A stretch of DNA of 64,000 nucleotides from Haliotis asinina. Its lineage: Eukaryota > Mollusca > Gastropoda > Lepetellida > Haliotidae. Of this stretch, positions 1 to 10,224 are shown piece by piece. The stretch is from NCBI RefSeq assembly GCF_037392515.1, contig NC_090283.1, positions 37,774,249 to 37,838,248 of the forward strand, written 5' to 3'. The notes under the pieces were generated by a model. The model saw nothing but the letters and a program-made list of their open reading frames with translations, was not told where the DNA came from and did not search any database. How positions within the stretch are numbered: the stretch's first letter is position 1; each line of letters begins with the position of its first letter. Position numbers and translations under genes: made by a program.

Positions 1-72
1 AATGAGCGGAAGCGCAAGATGGAGAGTATTGAGAAGATTGCTGTGTGGCAGGCATCAGTGGATGACTGGGAG
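1..72 (+). CDS. Rho GEF exon (DH-PH linker), 5' end cut by window edge
   Basis: The reading frame starts at base 1 and ends in phase 0 at a GTGAGA donor at 73. It encodes 24 residues starting [14 protein letters not shown], the helix that connects DH and PH domains in this GEF group. Confidence 0.85.
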
Positions 73-3000
73 GTGAGACAACTACCAACTGGTGAATGCT
101 GGAAGGATGGTGATAAACTACTAAAATACATCCAAATAATTATCAATGTGTAGACAAAACAGTAATGTCAATAAGTGTAGTTTTCATTCATCCAAGTTTT
201 GTTTGTTCCCAGGGAGATGACTTGTTGCAGCTGAGTTCGGAGCTGATCTACTCCGGAGAACTTAACAAGATCAACTCAAGTGGCTGGTCACAAGAGAGAT
301 ACTTCTTTCTTTTCGACCATCAACTTGTTTACTGTAAAAAGGTATGATTTGCCATGTCAACATCAGTTATCCTTTTAAGTTGCACATCATTAATGTTTCA
401 TGAGTCAAAGGCCTTACTGGTATTTTAATTCAGAAAAGTTCATCAGCTATGTGAATTTCAGGATCTGCTGAAAAAGAATGGTTTCTGCTACAAAGGTCGG
501 GTTGACCTCGACCACAGTGACATCATACCCCTGACTGATGGGAAAGGTAAGGTGATCACACCAATAAAATAGCATCCATACTTGTAATATGTAGAGCTGC
601 AGCATGAGGGGATGCATGTACCAGTTAGACTGTGCTGAGAATCATGCTATCAACTGGTCAGTTAAGCTGAGGTTGCACATCTATATTCCTATATTCTATA
701 CATCAGGGGTTGGTGGAGTAGCCAGCCAAGTCATTTAATTAAAGCATTTGCTCAGCCCACCTAACACCTGTGTTTGATTCCCCACATGGGTTCAGTGTGT
801 AAAGAACATTGCTAAAGGCAACCTAAAACCTGGCTACAATGTTATATTGTCTTCAGAAACCAATACAAGGTTCTGTTTTCTCCAGAAGCAAGTACAATGT
901 TATACTGTGCTTGGAAGCTAGTACAATGTTAAATTGTGTCCAGATGCCCAATACAGTGTTGTATGGTGTTCAGTTGCCAGTACAATGTTCTGTTGTATTC
1001 AGATGCCCAATACAATGTGACAGTGAAGCATGCATGGAAGATCCATGACACACTGCGAGATAAGTGGTACTTGCTGGTAGCCAAGTCTGACCAGGTGAAG
1101 CAGCGTTGGCTCAAGGCCTTCGAGGATGAGAGGAAGAGAGTCAAGGATGACCAGGAAAACAGTGAGTGAACACTCAGCCGTTACTGTAGTAGCGATGATA
1201 CAACTTTATGGATGATCAGTTTCTTTATCTTAACAATGGCTGCATTTGCATATAGGTCCTTATACCTTATACTGTTTTCAAGCATATTGACGTAACAGGT
1301 GACTATTCTTGTCGTAAGAAGTGACTATGCTTATCGTAAGGGGTGACTAACAGGATGGTCAGGCTTGCTGACTTGGTTTACACTGTCATCGGTTCCCAGT
1401 TGCACAGATTGTTGCTGTGATCACTGGATTGTCTGGTCCAGACATGAAACTGTCTGTAGATGTTTACTTGGTAAGAGAACCTGGCAGGACAGTAGCGTGA
1501 CATGACTAGAGGTTTGTAATGTGTATATATCTGTGGAGAGGGCTGATGATATCTTTATTCTGTTTCAGATTTTAACATCCCTGTGCACTTAAAACAGACA
1601 GCTATAAACAACCTGAAACAGAAGTCACATCTTGCTAAACCTAAAGGTAGGCATGGTCTTTAATTATATCACTATCAAAGCACATGAATACTTTTTGTTC
1701 TGTAAATGATATCCAATTGTCCAGTTGATAAATATTGAAGAAAATATTGTTCCACTGTGGAGTATAATTGCTGCAGAGCAGTCTACAGACTGAAGTTTTT
1801 GACACTGCCAGAAGTACAATGGGATTGTGATGTACATGTGTGTATTACCTGATATTACTAACTATGCTGGACAGAGGGGAAACACTACTATGTCAACTTG
1901 TGGGTTTCAGGCTTGTTTTTATGGTTATCAAAGCGAAGTGATAGATGATCAGTATGGAGGAGGTAACCATGGTGACAGTACAATATTTATGCATTTGGTC
2001 TTGTGTGGTTCTCACCAACTACTAAATATCATACTAAAGCTTGGCATTGCTAAAACAACACCTGGAATTTTGAACCTGCAAACAAACATTGTGTTAAACT
2101 GAGGAAAGATGGATGTGATGACATGGTGCAGTTAAGGGAGATAACTTTGCCAAGCTTTAGTGACTGAAATATCATTTTACTTTCAACTCGTTGTGTGCCT
2201 GTACCACCTGCCTATATCACTTCATCCTTCATGGGTTTATTTTCATCATTTATAAAGCACACATTATGCAGTCATTTATTTGTGGATTATTTTTAAGTAG
2301 TTTGTTGCTTTGCGTATAGTGGGATTTTGTAGTTCTGTAGTGTATTACATTTATATCTTCAGTAGATCATAGCTGTGAAATAATTCTACTTTTGCCATGT
2401 CATCAATAATTACTTGTGAAACATTTCATCTTAACTCTAAATTGCATTTATAAATATAACAATTTAGGTTCACATTCATACATGAGATACATGTCCTGAG
2501 TGTATTCATTTGCCACCTTTTTTGCATAGCATATATTAGTGATTAACTGAGAAGATAGTTGTGTTAGTACCTTGGTATATAAGGTGTATTGTCAAGTGTA
2601 ATCTGCATGTCTATCATGTTGTATCGTGCACATTGTCCCCACCATCTCATGGTCATTGTTATACAAACTGGTCAGCTGACCTGATCATTCACTGGCAAGC
2701 ATGGCCTAGAGGACCCCCAGTTCACATGAGTTGACTTAAGTTGTAACTTGTGCAATATTTATTTACTCAATAAAATTTGAGCATCTCCACTTGTTTCCAT
2801 GGTAATGATGGTAATGTAACTGTCTACGACAAATGTTCACTTGTATTTAACTCCTGTATTACAACAAGTGTATCCATGTGTGGTTTAACCTCTGTGTGTG
2901 TCCTTTCAGGGAAGAGAAAGGCAGCTAGAAGTGCAAGTCTACGTCACACTAAAAAGGATGGCACATTTGCAGTGCCAGGAACCCTTCCCCGCAAGAAGCA

Positions 3001-3076
3001 GCAAGATTCACTCGGGGACATAAACCAGTCAAAGAAACTAACATGGTTTTTCCTGGGTCAGGGAAAGAAGAAGTGA
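1..3076 (+). CDS. ARHGEF4/ARHGEF9/SPATA13-like: Rho guanine nucleotide exchange factor, collybistin/Asef/SPATA13 group, 3' half (PH domain and C-terminus), six exons
   Basis: Exons at 1-72, 213-341, 462-546, 1003-1161, 1569-1646 and 2910-3076 join in phase across GT-AG introns into 229 codons and a TGA stop at 3074-3076. The protein begins inside the link between the DH and PH domains ([10 protein letters not shown], then [10 protein letters not shown]). The PH domain follows, with [26 protein letters not shown] and a final helix holding the invariant Trp ([12 protein letters not shown]). A basic tail ends [14 protein letters not shown], like the closing hydrophobic-basic motif of collybistin and Asef. 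Family members activate Cdc42/Rac at membranes; the PH domain binds phosphoinositides and packs on the DH domain. The SH3 and DH parts lie upstream of the window. Family assignment is firm; which paralogue is not decidable here. Confidence 0.9.
213..341 (+). CDS. Rho GEF exon, PH domain strands 1-3
   Basis: Acceptor TTCCCAG ends at 212 and the donor GTATGA begins at 342. The 43 codons are in phase 0 at both ends. They carry the [13 protein letters not shown] and [16 protein letters not shown] motifs typical of the collybistin/Asef PH domain. Confidence 0.9.
462..546 (+). CDS. Rho GEF exon, PH domain middle
   Basis: Acceptor TTTCAG ends at 461 and the donor GTAAGG starts at 547. The exon encodes [20 protein letters not shown] and the following strand, ending in phase 1. 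The segment matches the family pattern of a KK-DLL start, a YKGR strand and an acidic turn. Confidence 0.9.
706..832 (+). mobile_element. Degenerate tRNA-derived SINE remnant
   Basis: Contains GGAGTAGCCAGCCAAG, a weakened B box in GTTTGATTCCCCACATGGG and the later AACATTGCTAAAGGCAACCT, matching in order the intact SINE at 12120-12289. It lacks the CACT tail. Confidence 0.55.
834..1016 (+). repeat. Tandem copies of a splice-acceptor segment, 29-30 bp unit, six copies
   Basis: Units begin at about 841, 870, 899, 928, 958 and 987 and each ends with a form of AATACAATGTT. Most contain a CAG followed by a copy of the first codons of the next exon. The last unit includes the real acceptor (TATTCAG ending at 1002) and the first 14 bases of the exon at 1003. 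The exon boundary has therefore been copied upstream into the intron several times. Confidence 0.8.
1003..1161 (+). CDS. Rho GEF exon, end of PH domain
   Basis: This phase-1 exon encodes [16 protein letters not shown], then a strand and the C-terminal PH helix [20 protein letters not shown] with its conserved Trp. The donor GTGAGTG begins at 1162. The acceptor lies in the last copy of a 29-30 bp tandem repeat; similar acceptors at 944 and 974 would shift the frame. Confidence 0.88.
1204..1287 (-). mobile_element. Decayed Penelope-like element 3' tail (intronic)
   Basis: On the minus strand the segment matches, with many changes, the tail seen at 6723-6840: a GCTTGAAAACAG start, a run near TATAAG, and an end in GAAACTGATCATCCATAAAG. 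The core GAAACGTCGC block is lost. Confidence 0.5.
1295..1465 (+). mobile_element. Truncated SINE, (CACT)n-tail family
   Basis: Holds the diverged 5' and middle parts of the SINE found whole at 35660-35931: the GGCGACTA-CTTGTCGTAAG block, GGTGGTCAGGCTCGCTGACT and the TGATCACTGGATTGTCTGGT block. It breaks off before the shared tail. Confidence 0.7.
1569..1646 (+). CDS. Rho GEF exon after PH domain
   Basis: Acceptor GTTTCAG ends at 1568 and the donor GTAGGC starts at 1647. The codons read [18 protein letters not shown], equivalent to the ISEYQKRQA-type helix that follows the PH domain in collybistin and Asef. Phase fits both neighbours. Confidence 0.8.
1650..2900 (+). other. Intron, no recognisable element
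   Basis: AT-rich intron between the last two visible GEF exons. I see no conserved reading frame, tandem array or known mobile element in it. Confidence 0.6.
2910..3076 (+). CDS. Rho GEF terminal coding exon
   Basis: Acceptor CCTTTCAG ends at 2909. A basic, serine-rich segment ([18 protein letters not shown]) leads to the final [14 protein letters not shown] and the TGA stop. The aromatic-basic C-terminus recalls the closing FW...LTPFKK of vertebrate relatives. Confidence 0.85.
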
Positions 3077-4616
3077 AGAAAATGTTTTTGAAACTTCGTT
3101 ATCTCCTGCTGGTAAAAAGACTTCTGATGTTACTGGCAGTTTTCACTTCTTCCAGCACTGGTCTTGTGGTGTATGCACAACAGTGTAACACTATTTATAA
3201 ACTGATTTGCTCCATGTCAAACATGGACAGACATACAACAAATTGGTTGGTATTTGGTGCGAGATGCCACCATTGGTTCCTAATTTGTGCCAGATGCTTC
3301 CATTGGTTCCTATCTTGTCTCAGACACTACCATTGGTAATTCATATCAAGTGCTATAAACATGTTATAGAAGATAGTGCAGTGGGTGTACAAGTATAGTG
3401 AAGCATAATGAATATTACCCTCACAGTAGGAGGGTCAGTAGTAAGTTTGTGTTTTGATGCTGTGCTGGATGGATTAGCAGCTTGTGACAGCTAGATACAT
3501 ATGTGGACTGCTAGCAGTGTTGTCATGCCAATGGTGCCAGACTAGGACCTTGTGATGTAGATATTTGAAGGCTAGAGGTTCCCATAGCTGCCTGAACCAC
3601 ACCGAACTTACACTGCCTCCAGTGGGCCAACAACTGTCTCTGCTGTTCATATTCACAGCCCATGGTCATTCACCTGTTGTAGTGCTTCATTCAGTTTTAT
3701 GTATATTGTGCTTCATTATTGCAAATGACAGTTGTCTGTTAAAAGACAAATATTTTCTAACATTTATATATTCTTACAAGTATTTACAAACTATTGTTTG
3801 TACATTTTGAATTAGAAGCGGTTCATATATTATTTAGTGGTGAACTAAAGTAAATATTACTGCTGAAATCTCAAGCTTAATCAGATGCATGTCCTAAACC
3901 TTTCTAATCACTGCAATATTTCCAGGTCAAAGTCATTCTATGTGCATTTGATAAGTAGACCATATCAATGAAATCATATATTGAGACCATTTCTACAAGA
4001 TGCTCATTCCTACAGCAGTGGGTGTAGGGTACAGATAAACAGGACCAAATGACTGGAAGCAGCATTTTGCTAAGTCACGAGTGTTCAAACAGAGAACAAG
4101 ATTCCAGTAACATTCTGCGGGTGGCTAATGTCTGGTCAGCCGACATATAGTCACATAAACCTGTATCACGATCACAGAGTAATATATTGACGAATACCGC
4201 ACAAGTATTACAGAATGCCACAATCACTTTAACAACCAGTAATTCAGTGGAGAGTAAGTCTTATTCCTGTTACTGATGTACACATAAGCTGGTAGTAAAT
4301 GTTTGTCGTATCTTTACATCGAAGTATATGCCATGTCCAAGAAAAAGGGTGGGGGTAACTGTCCTGTAATGAAAAACCAAATCTGCGTAAAAGGGAGCTA
4401 AGTTTTGCTGATGTGAATAGAATTATCTACCTTTCTCCATTTGCTCAACCCATTACTGAAGCTAGTCCACTTGTCTTTCAATCTGTACATGATGTGTGGA
4501 TGCATGCCAGACTCTGGCTCTAGACATCAACTACATCATGTAACACCAGTGTAAATGTGTATTATACACTGGGAAGTGGTCATGTTGTACTGGGCGTTAA
4601 TGTACAGTACTTGTAC

Positions 4617-4622
4617 AATAAA
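4617..4622 (+). promoter_or_regulatory. Candidate polyadenylation signal AATAAA
   Basis: Hexamer about 1.5 kb beyond the GEF stop in the sense direction, within ACAATAAAATATAC. It could end the main transcript. Confidence 0.35.
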
Positions 4623-5316
4623 ATATACATGGTATGAATTGGTTAGTATTCAACGGATGCATTCTTTAGTAGTGTATCTTCTCCTTTATCAAACACATAC
4701 CTTGGTTAATGTGTTCATATTTTACATCTCCTAGCATAATTTGTTGACTTTGTTTGATGAGAATAGGGATGATGATGATGTTATAACATTCTACCTTCTG
4801 ACATTCAGTCATCGGGATCAATATTCATGTCAGGTTAAAGGTCTTCTAGAGGAGGCCAGATAAAGATGTGCAAACATACATGTTTTAAACTATGAAAATA
4901 CTTCCTTAGTATTTGGTTGCTATCATAGCATTAGAAGGTGCTTGTGAGTCGTGACTAGACCTGTTTAAGGTGAGTGTTTTACATGTGTAATACGACCAGT
5001 CGGTGCAATACAAATGATGTCAAGGGGGAAAACTGAATTCAATGTTACAGCTGAATTAACCATGCTGCATTGTAAACATTGGTTATCACACAACATTGAT
5101 CCAGTGAAGAAAATAAAGATTCAGTCTTAAATAATTTCCTACTTTCCACATGTACACATCTTTTAATTGCTTTGTACATAGACTTATGTATTAGATCTCA
5201 TTGCTTGTGTATATACATTGTCTCTGCTGGTTATTTATACACTTTGTCTGCATGTGCAGACACTTTTCTACATCTTTTTTCTGCTTTTTGTAAATATGTA
5301 CAAATATTCATCCTCA

Positions 5317-5322
5317 AATAAA
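5317..5322 (+). promoter_or_regulatory. Candidate distal polyadenylation signal AATAAA
   Basis: Hexamer in CTCAAATAAATCATC followed within about 20-40 bases by a T/GT-rich stretch (TTTTGTTCTGTTTTTTT), the usual downstream element. This context is better than at 4617. Confidence 0.4.
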
Positions 5323-5340
5323 TCATCAAAATAATTAATT

Positions 5341-5964
5341 TTGTTCTGTTTTTTTAATAATTTTTATCTGGTAAACATGGTTCATTTCGTTGTCTTTGTT
5401 ACCTGAAAACCCCGGGATTCATGTGAATGTAGATGCAGTCAGCCTTGTCACTGGTCTCTGGCAAGTCTTGTCGAAGGATCCTGTCAGTGCTGAACATCTT
5501 TGCTATTTTATTATTGTAGCACCATTCATATTTTGATTGTGTGCCTCAAGAGCGGGGAATGAGGACTTACTTCCAAGGTGAAATGACCAAGGCGATCAAA
5601 TTAAACAAGTCAAGTTACATGACTGGACATTGTTTGGTCATCGGTAAGGGCCTGGAGCAGTCTGCTACTTGTATGTCAAAATGCTTTCCCTGGATTTCAT
5701 TAGACAGAATAGAAGTGTATTTGTTTCTATATTTGTTTTCATGCAAATTGGCATGAGCTTGTGTTACTGAAGGTGTTGTGTGAGGACAAGGTAGTACTAT
5801 CCCAACACTGGGGAAGAAAGGATGGCATGTATTCTATTTTCATACGTTTTGACAAAAGTCAGGCTGTGAAGGTTATCACTGGGACATTCAGACCTGACTA
5901 CGAAGGCAGCCTCTGCTGGATCCTTTGACACTACGTAGCCTACTCACCCACACACAGCATCTGC
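5341..5964. other. Intergenic, nothing recognised
   Basis: A short plus-strand open frame at 5541-5756 shows no family signature. No repeat structure is evident before the copies that start at 5965. Confidence 0.5.
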
Positions 5965-6040
5965 AGTTACAAAGGGTGTTGTCTGGGTCAGTGTACCTCC
6001 CTGCTGTTATGAAAAATACACCTGGTCCCTTTGACGACAC
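5965..6040. repeat. Direct repeat flanking the Penelope-like insertion, copy 1
   Basis: About 76 bp starting AGTTACAAAGGGTGTT and ending TTTGACGACAC. It recurs with a few changes at 6849-6924, on the other side of the Penelope-like inverted structure. A short third copy of the start is at 6065-6080. Confidence 0.75.
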
Positions 6041-6119
6041 TATGTAGGCTAGCCACCCAGCATTGACAGTTACAAAGGGTAAACTGTTTGAGAGGCATTC
6101 TAGAAGTTGCTGAGATAAA

Positions 6120-6292
6120 GATGACAAGAATTTTTATGGATGATCAACTTCTTTATTGCAGGGTAGCGACGTTTCGGTGTAGATTCTTATACCGTTTTCA
6201 AGCGTGTGGGGAATGGCAGGGGGAGTACAATATATATACAGCAGAGATGAGCATGTGATGACAATACAACAATAACAGGATTAACAATAACA
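6120..6292 (-). mobile_element. Penelope-like element 3' tail, inverted copy (left arm)
   Basis: Near-perfect reverse complement of 6670-6848, including the terminal AAGAAGTTGATCATCCATAA, the AGCGACGTTTCGGTGTAGAT block and the T-A rich upstream part. It sits directly against the plus-strand copy, so the two tails form a large foldback. Confidence 0.85.
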
Positions 6293-6848
6293 GCCATTAA
6301 CACAAAATCAGCCATTTCGGAACACATCACCAAATTTCCTGACCACAACATCAACTGGGACACTGTCACAACACTTGCTAGCAACAAACATGACTTCAAA
6401 CAACGCAAACTTGCTGAAGCAGTACAAATCCACAGACACAACCCAACAATCAACAGGGATCAAGGCGTCTTTGTCTCTCCGGCATTCAACTGCATCATTA
6501 ACACTAATTAATACACCCACTCTGGCCCCCAGTCTCAATTTATCCACTCAACTCACCCTGGCTTCCACCAATTAATCCACTCATCTCACTCTGGCTTCTG
6601 TCAACTCACCCGCTGGCTTCAGTCCTTAATCAGCTTACCTCAACACTTCTCCAATGTATTGTTACCTCAAATAGTTATTGTTAATCCTGTTATTGTTGTA
6701 TTGTCATCACATGCTCATCTCTGCTGTATATATATTGTACTCCCCCTGCCATTCCCCACACGCTTGAAAACGGTATAAGAATCTACACCGAAACGTCGCT
6801 ACCCTGCAATAAAGAAGTTGATCATCCATAAAAATTCTTGTCATCTTT
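6293..6848 (+). mobile_element. Penelope-like element, 5'-truncated: end of GIY-YIG endonuclease plus 3' tail
   Basis: From 6295 the plus strand encodes SAISEHITKFPDHNINWD and then QRKLAEAVQIHRHNPTINRD, the C-terminal part of the GIY-YIG nuclease of Penelope-like elements. It parallels the same region of the larger copy at 23354-24608. The frame ends near 6490 and is followed by about 340 bp of 3' tail closing with GAAACGTCGC and AAGAAGTTGATCATCCATAA. The reverse transcriptase is absent. Confidence 0.85.
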
Positions 6849-6924
6849 AGTTACAAAGGGTGTTTTCTGGGTCAGTGTACCTCCCCTCTGTTATGAAAAT
6901 ACACCTGGTTCCTTTGACGACACA
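6849..6924. repeat. Direct repeat flanking the Penelope-like insertion, copy 2
   Basis: Second copy of the 76-bp segment at 5965-6040, right after the Penelope-like tail. It probably reflects an older tandem repeat that the retroelement entered. Confidence 0.75.
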
Positions 6925-6935
6925 AGTTGGATACA

Positions 6936-7110
6936 TATGGTACATGACATACACATAGATACATATTATACATAGCCTGCACAACTGGATACATATGGTA
7001 CAAAGCACACACAGCTGGATACATATGGTACATGGCATACACAGCAGGATACATATTCCTCATGGTATACACAGCTAGATACATATGGTACATAGCATGT
7101 ACAGATACAT
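6936..7110. repeat. Minisatellite, 30-bp unit, about 6 copies
   Basis: Units run GGATACATATGGTACATGGC plus ATACACAGCT with scattered changes. Confidence 0.85.
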
Positions 7111-7116
7111 ATATAT

Positions 7117-9755
7117 ATAGATGGGTCTATGTCCATCTGACTGTGACAGTTGAGCTACAAAATGACAATGGCGCAGTACAACTAGCTGGGTCTACGTCCA
7201 TCTGACAGTGACGATTGAGCTACAAAATGACAATGGCACAGTACAACTAGCTGGGTCTATGTCCATCTGACTGCGACGATTGAGCTACAAAATGACAATG
7301 GCGCAGTACAACTAGCTGGGTATACGTCCATCTGACTGCGACAATTGAGCTACAATATGACAGTGGTGCAGTACAACTAGCTGGTCTACATCCATCTGAC
7401 TGCGACAGTTGAGCTACAGTATGACAATGGTGCAGTACAACTAGCTGGGTCTACGTCCATCTGACTGCAACGATTGAGCTATAATATGACAATGGCGCAA
7501 TACAACTTGCTGGGTCTACGTCCATCTGACTGTGACAATTGAGCTACAATATGACAATGGTGCAGTACAACTAGCTTGGTCTGTTGTACTAGCTGGGTCT
7601 ACGTCCATCTGACTGCGACAATTGAGCTACAACATGACAATGGTGCAGTACAACTAGCTGGTCTACGTCCATCTGACTGCGACAATTGAGCTACAATATG
7701 ACAATGGCGCAGTACAGCTTGCTGGGTCTACGTCCATCTGACTGCGACAATTGAACTACAATATGACAATGGTGCAGTACAACTAGCTGGTCTACGTCCA
7801 TCTGACTGCGACAATTGAGCTACAATATGACAGTGGTGCAGTACAACTAGCTGGTCTACGTCCATCTGACTGCGACAGTTGAGCTACAAAATGACAATGG
7901 TGCAGTACAACTAGCTGGGTCTACGTCCATCTGACTGCGACGATTGAGCTATAATATGACAATGGTACAGTACAACTTGCTGGGTCTACGTCCATCTGAC
8001 TGCGACGATTGAGCTATAATATGACAATGGTGCAGTACAACTTGCTGGGTCTACGTCCATCTGACTGCGACAATTGAGCTACAATATGACAATGGTGCAG
8101 TACAACTAGCTTGGTCTATTGTACTAGCTGGGTCTACATCCATCTGACTGCGACAATTGAGCTACAATATGACAATGGTGCAGTACAACTAGCTGGTCTA
8201 CGTCCATCTGACTGCGACAGTTGAGCTACAATATGACAATGGTGCAGTACAACTAGCTGGTCTACGTCCATCTGACTGCGACAATTGAGCTATAATATGA
8301 CAATAGCGCAGTACAACTAGCTGGGTCTATGTCCATCTGACTACGACAATTGAGCTACAATATGACAATGGTGCAATACAACTAGCTGGTCTACGTCCAT
8401 CTGACTGCGACAATTGAGCTACAATATGACAATGGTGCAGTACAACTTGCTGGGTCTATTCTACTAGCTGGGTCTACGTCCATCTGACTGCGACAATTGA
8501 GCTACAATATGACAATGGTGCAGTACAACTAGCTGGTCTACGTCCATCTGACTGCGACAGTTGAGCTACAATATGACCGTGGTGCAGTACAACTAGCTGG
8601 TCTACGTCCATCTGACTGCGACGATTGAGCTATAATATGACAATGGCGCAATACAACTTGCTGGGTCTACGTCCATCTGACTGTGACAATTGAGCTACAA
8701 TATGACAATGGTGCAGTACAACTAGCTTGGTCTGTTGTACTAGCTGGGTCTACGTCCATCTGACTGCGACAATTGAGCTACAACATGACAATGGTGCAGT
8801 ACAACTAGCTGGTCTACGTCCATCTGACTGCGACAATTGAGCTACAATATGACAATGGCGCAGTACAGCTTGCTGGGTCTACGTCCATCTGACTGCGACA
8901 ATTGAACTACAATATGACAATGGTGCAGTACAACTAGCTGGTCTACGTCCATCTGACTGCGACAATTGAGCTACAATATGACAGTGGTGCAGTACAACTA
9001 GCTGGTCTACGTCCATCTGACTGCAACAGTTGAGCTACAAAATGACAATGGTGCAGTACAACTAGCTGGGTCTACGTCCATCTGACTGCGACGATTGAGC
9101 TATAATATGACAATGGTGCAGTACAACTTGCTGGGTCTACGTCCATCTGACTGCGACAATTGAGCTACAATATGACAATGGTGCAGTACAACTAGCTGGG
9201 TCTATTGTACTAGCTGGGTCTACATCCATCTGACTGCGACAATTGAGCTACAATATGACAATGGTGCAGTACAACTAGCTGGTCTACGTCCATCTGACTG
9301 CGACAGTTGAGCTACAATATGACAATGGTGCAGTACAACTAGCTGGTCTACGTCCATCTGACTGCGACAATTGAGCTATAATATGACAATAGCGCAGTAC
9401 AACTAGCTGGGTCTATGTCCATCTGATTGCGACAATTGAGCTACAATATGACAATGGTGCAATACAACTAGCTGGTCTACGTCCATCTGACTGCGACAAT
9501 TGAGCTACAATATGACAATGGTGCAGTACAACTTGCTGGGTCTATTTTACTAGCTGGGTCTACGTCCATCTGACTGCGACAATTGAGCTACAATATGACA
9601 ATGGTGCAGTACAACTAGCTGGTCTACGTCCATCTGACTGCGACAGTTGAGCTACAATATGACCGTGGTGCAGTACAACTAGCTGGTCTACGTCCATCTG
9701 ACTGCGACGATTGAGCTGCAATATGACAATGGTACGGCACAATTGGTTGGGTCAA
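7117..9755. repeat. Large minisatellite, 64-65 bp unit with a 1,151-bp higher-order period
   Basis: About 40 copies of a unit with blocks GTCCATCTGACTGCGAC, AATTGAGCTACAATATGACA and GGTGCAGTACAACTAGCTGG. Marker variants recur at a fixed shift: GGCGCAATACAACTT at 7494 and 8645, CTTGGTCTGTTG at 7575 and 8726, AGTACAGCTT at 7711 and 8862, all 1,151 bp apart. Later markers are 1,086 bp apart, so one unit was lost after the block duplication. Reading frames within it are by-products of the repeat. Confidence 0.95.
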
Positions 9756-9759
9756 CGTA

Positions 9760-10215
9760 CTCTTCAGTTGCATGGATATCAGCAAATTATGAAGAAGGAT
9801 TTTACCTCTTCGTGGTATCACAGTTTGCTAAAATGAAGCGCCCTGTACATACCCATGTGACGAATATAACGCCGTTATTAAGCGTTGTTAGTCTGGACAT
9901 GTTGTGATCATCGTATTTCCCTTCCGCCAAGCAATGCTAAAACCATAAAAGGATTCTTTGTTTCTATCAAAAAAATTTCTATTCAGAGACTACGCATCAG
10001 TGTATGTAACTACGGTAATGCAGACTAATGTCTATAGAAACATGTGTCACATGTAAGTATGTAGTTTCACATTCACCGATAAGTCGTATTCACTTGAGAG
10101 ATTCTGACATTTGAGAGATTTATCTTTATCCTCTTCATATATTTTCGAAAAAGATTCGATACAAATACATATTCCCACATACGTTTAATTTTGTTGTTGT
10201 CTCTGATACATTTTT
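9760..10215. other. Spacer between two satellites
   Basis: Unique-looking AT-rich sequence with no recognised gene or repeat. Confidence 0.5.
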
Positions 10216-10224
10216 GCCTACTTA

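Larger units (their letters stand above)
3077..5340 (+). other. Probable 3' UTR of the Rho GEF and adjoining intergenic DNA
   Basis: AT-rich, with stop codons in all frames. It holds three 30-bp copies around CCATTGGTTCCTA at 3256-3340 and two well-placed AATAAA hexamers. The transcript end is not certain. Confidence 0.5.

Noticed and set aside
6187..6575. Overlapping frames at 6187-6575 as genes
   Set aside because: They are out-of-frame readings of Penelope-like sequence; the meaningful frame is the GIY-YIG end at 6295-6490.
7117..9755. CRISPR-like array of regular repeats
   Set aside because: The whole 65-bp unit repeats with no unique spacers, and the DNA is clearly from an animal.
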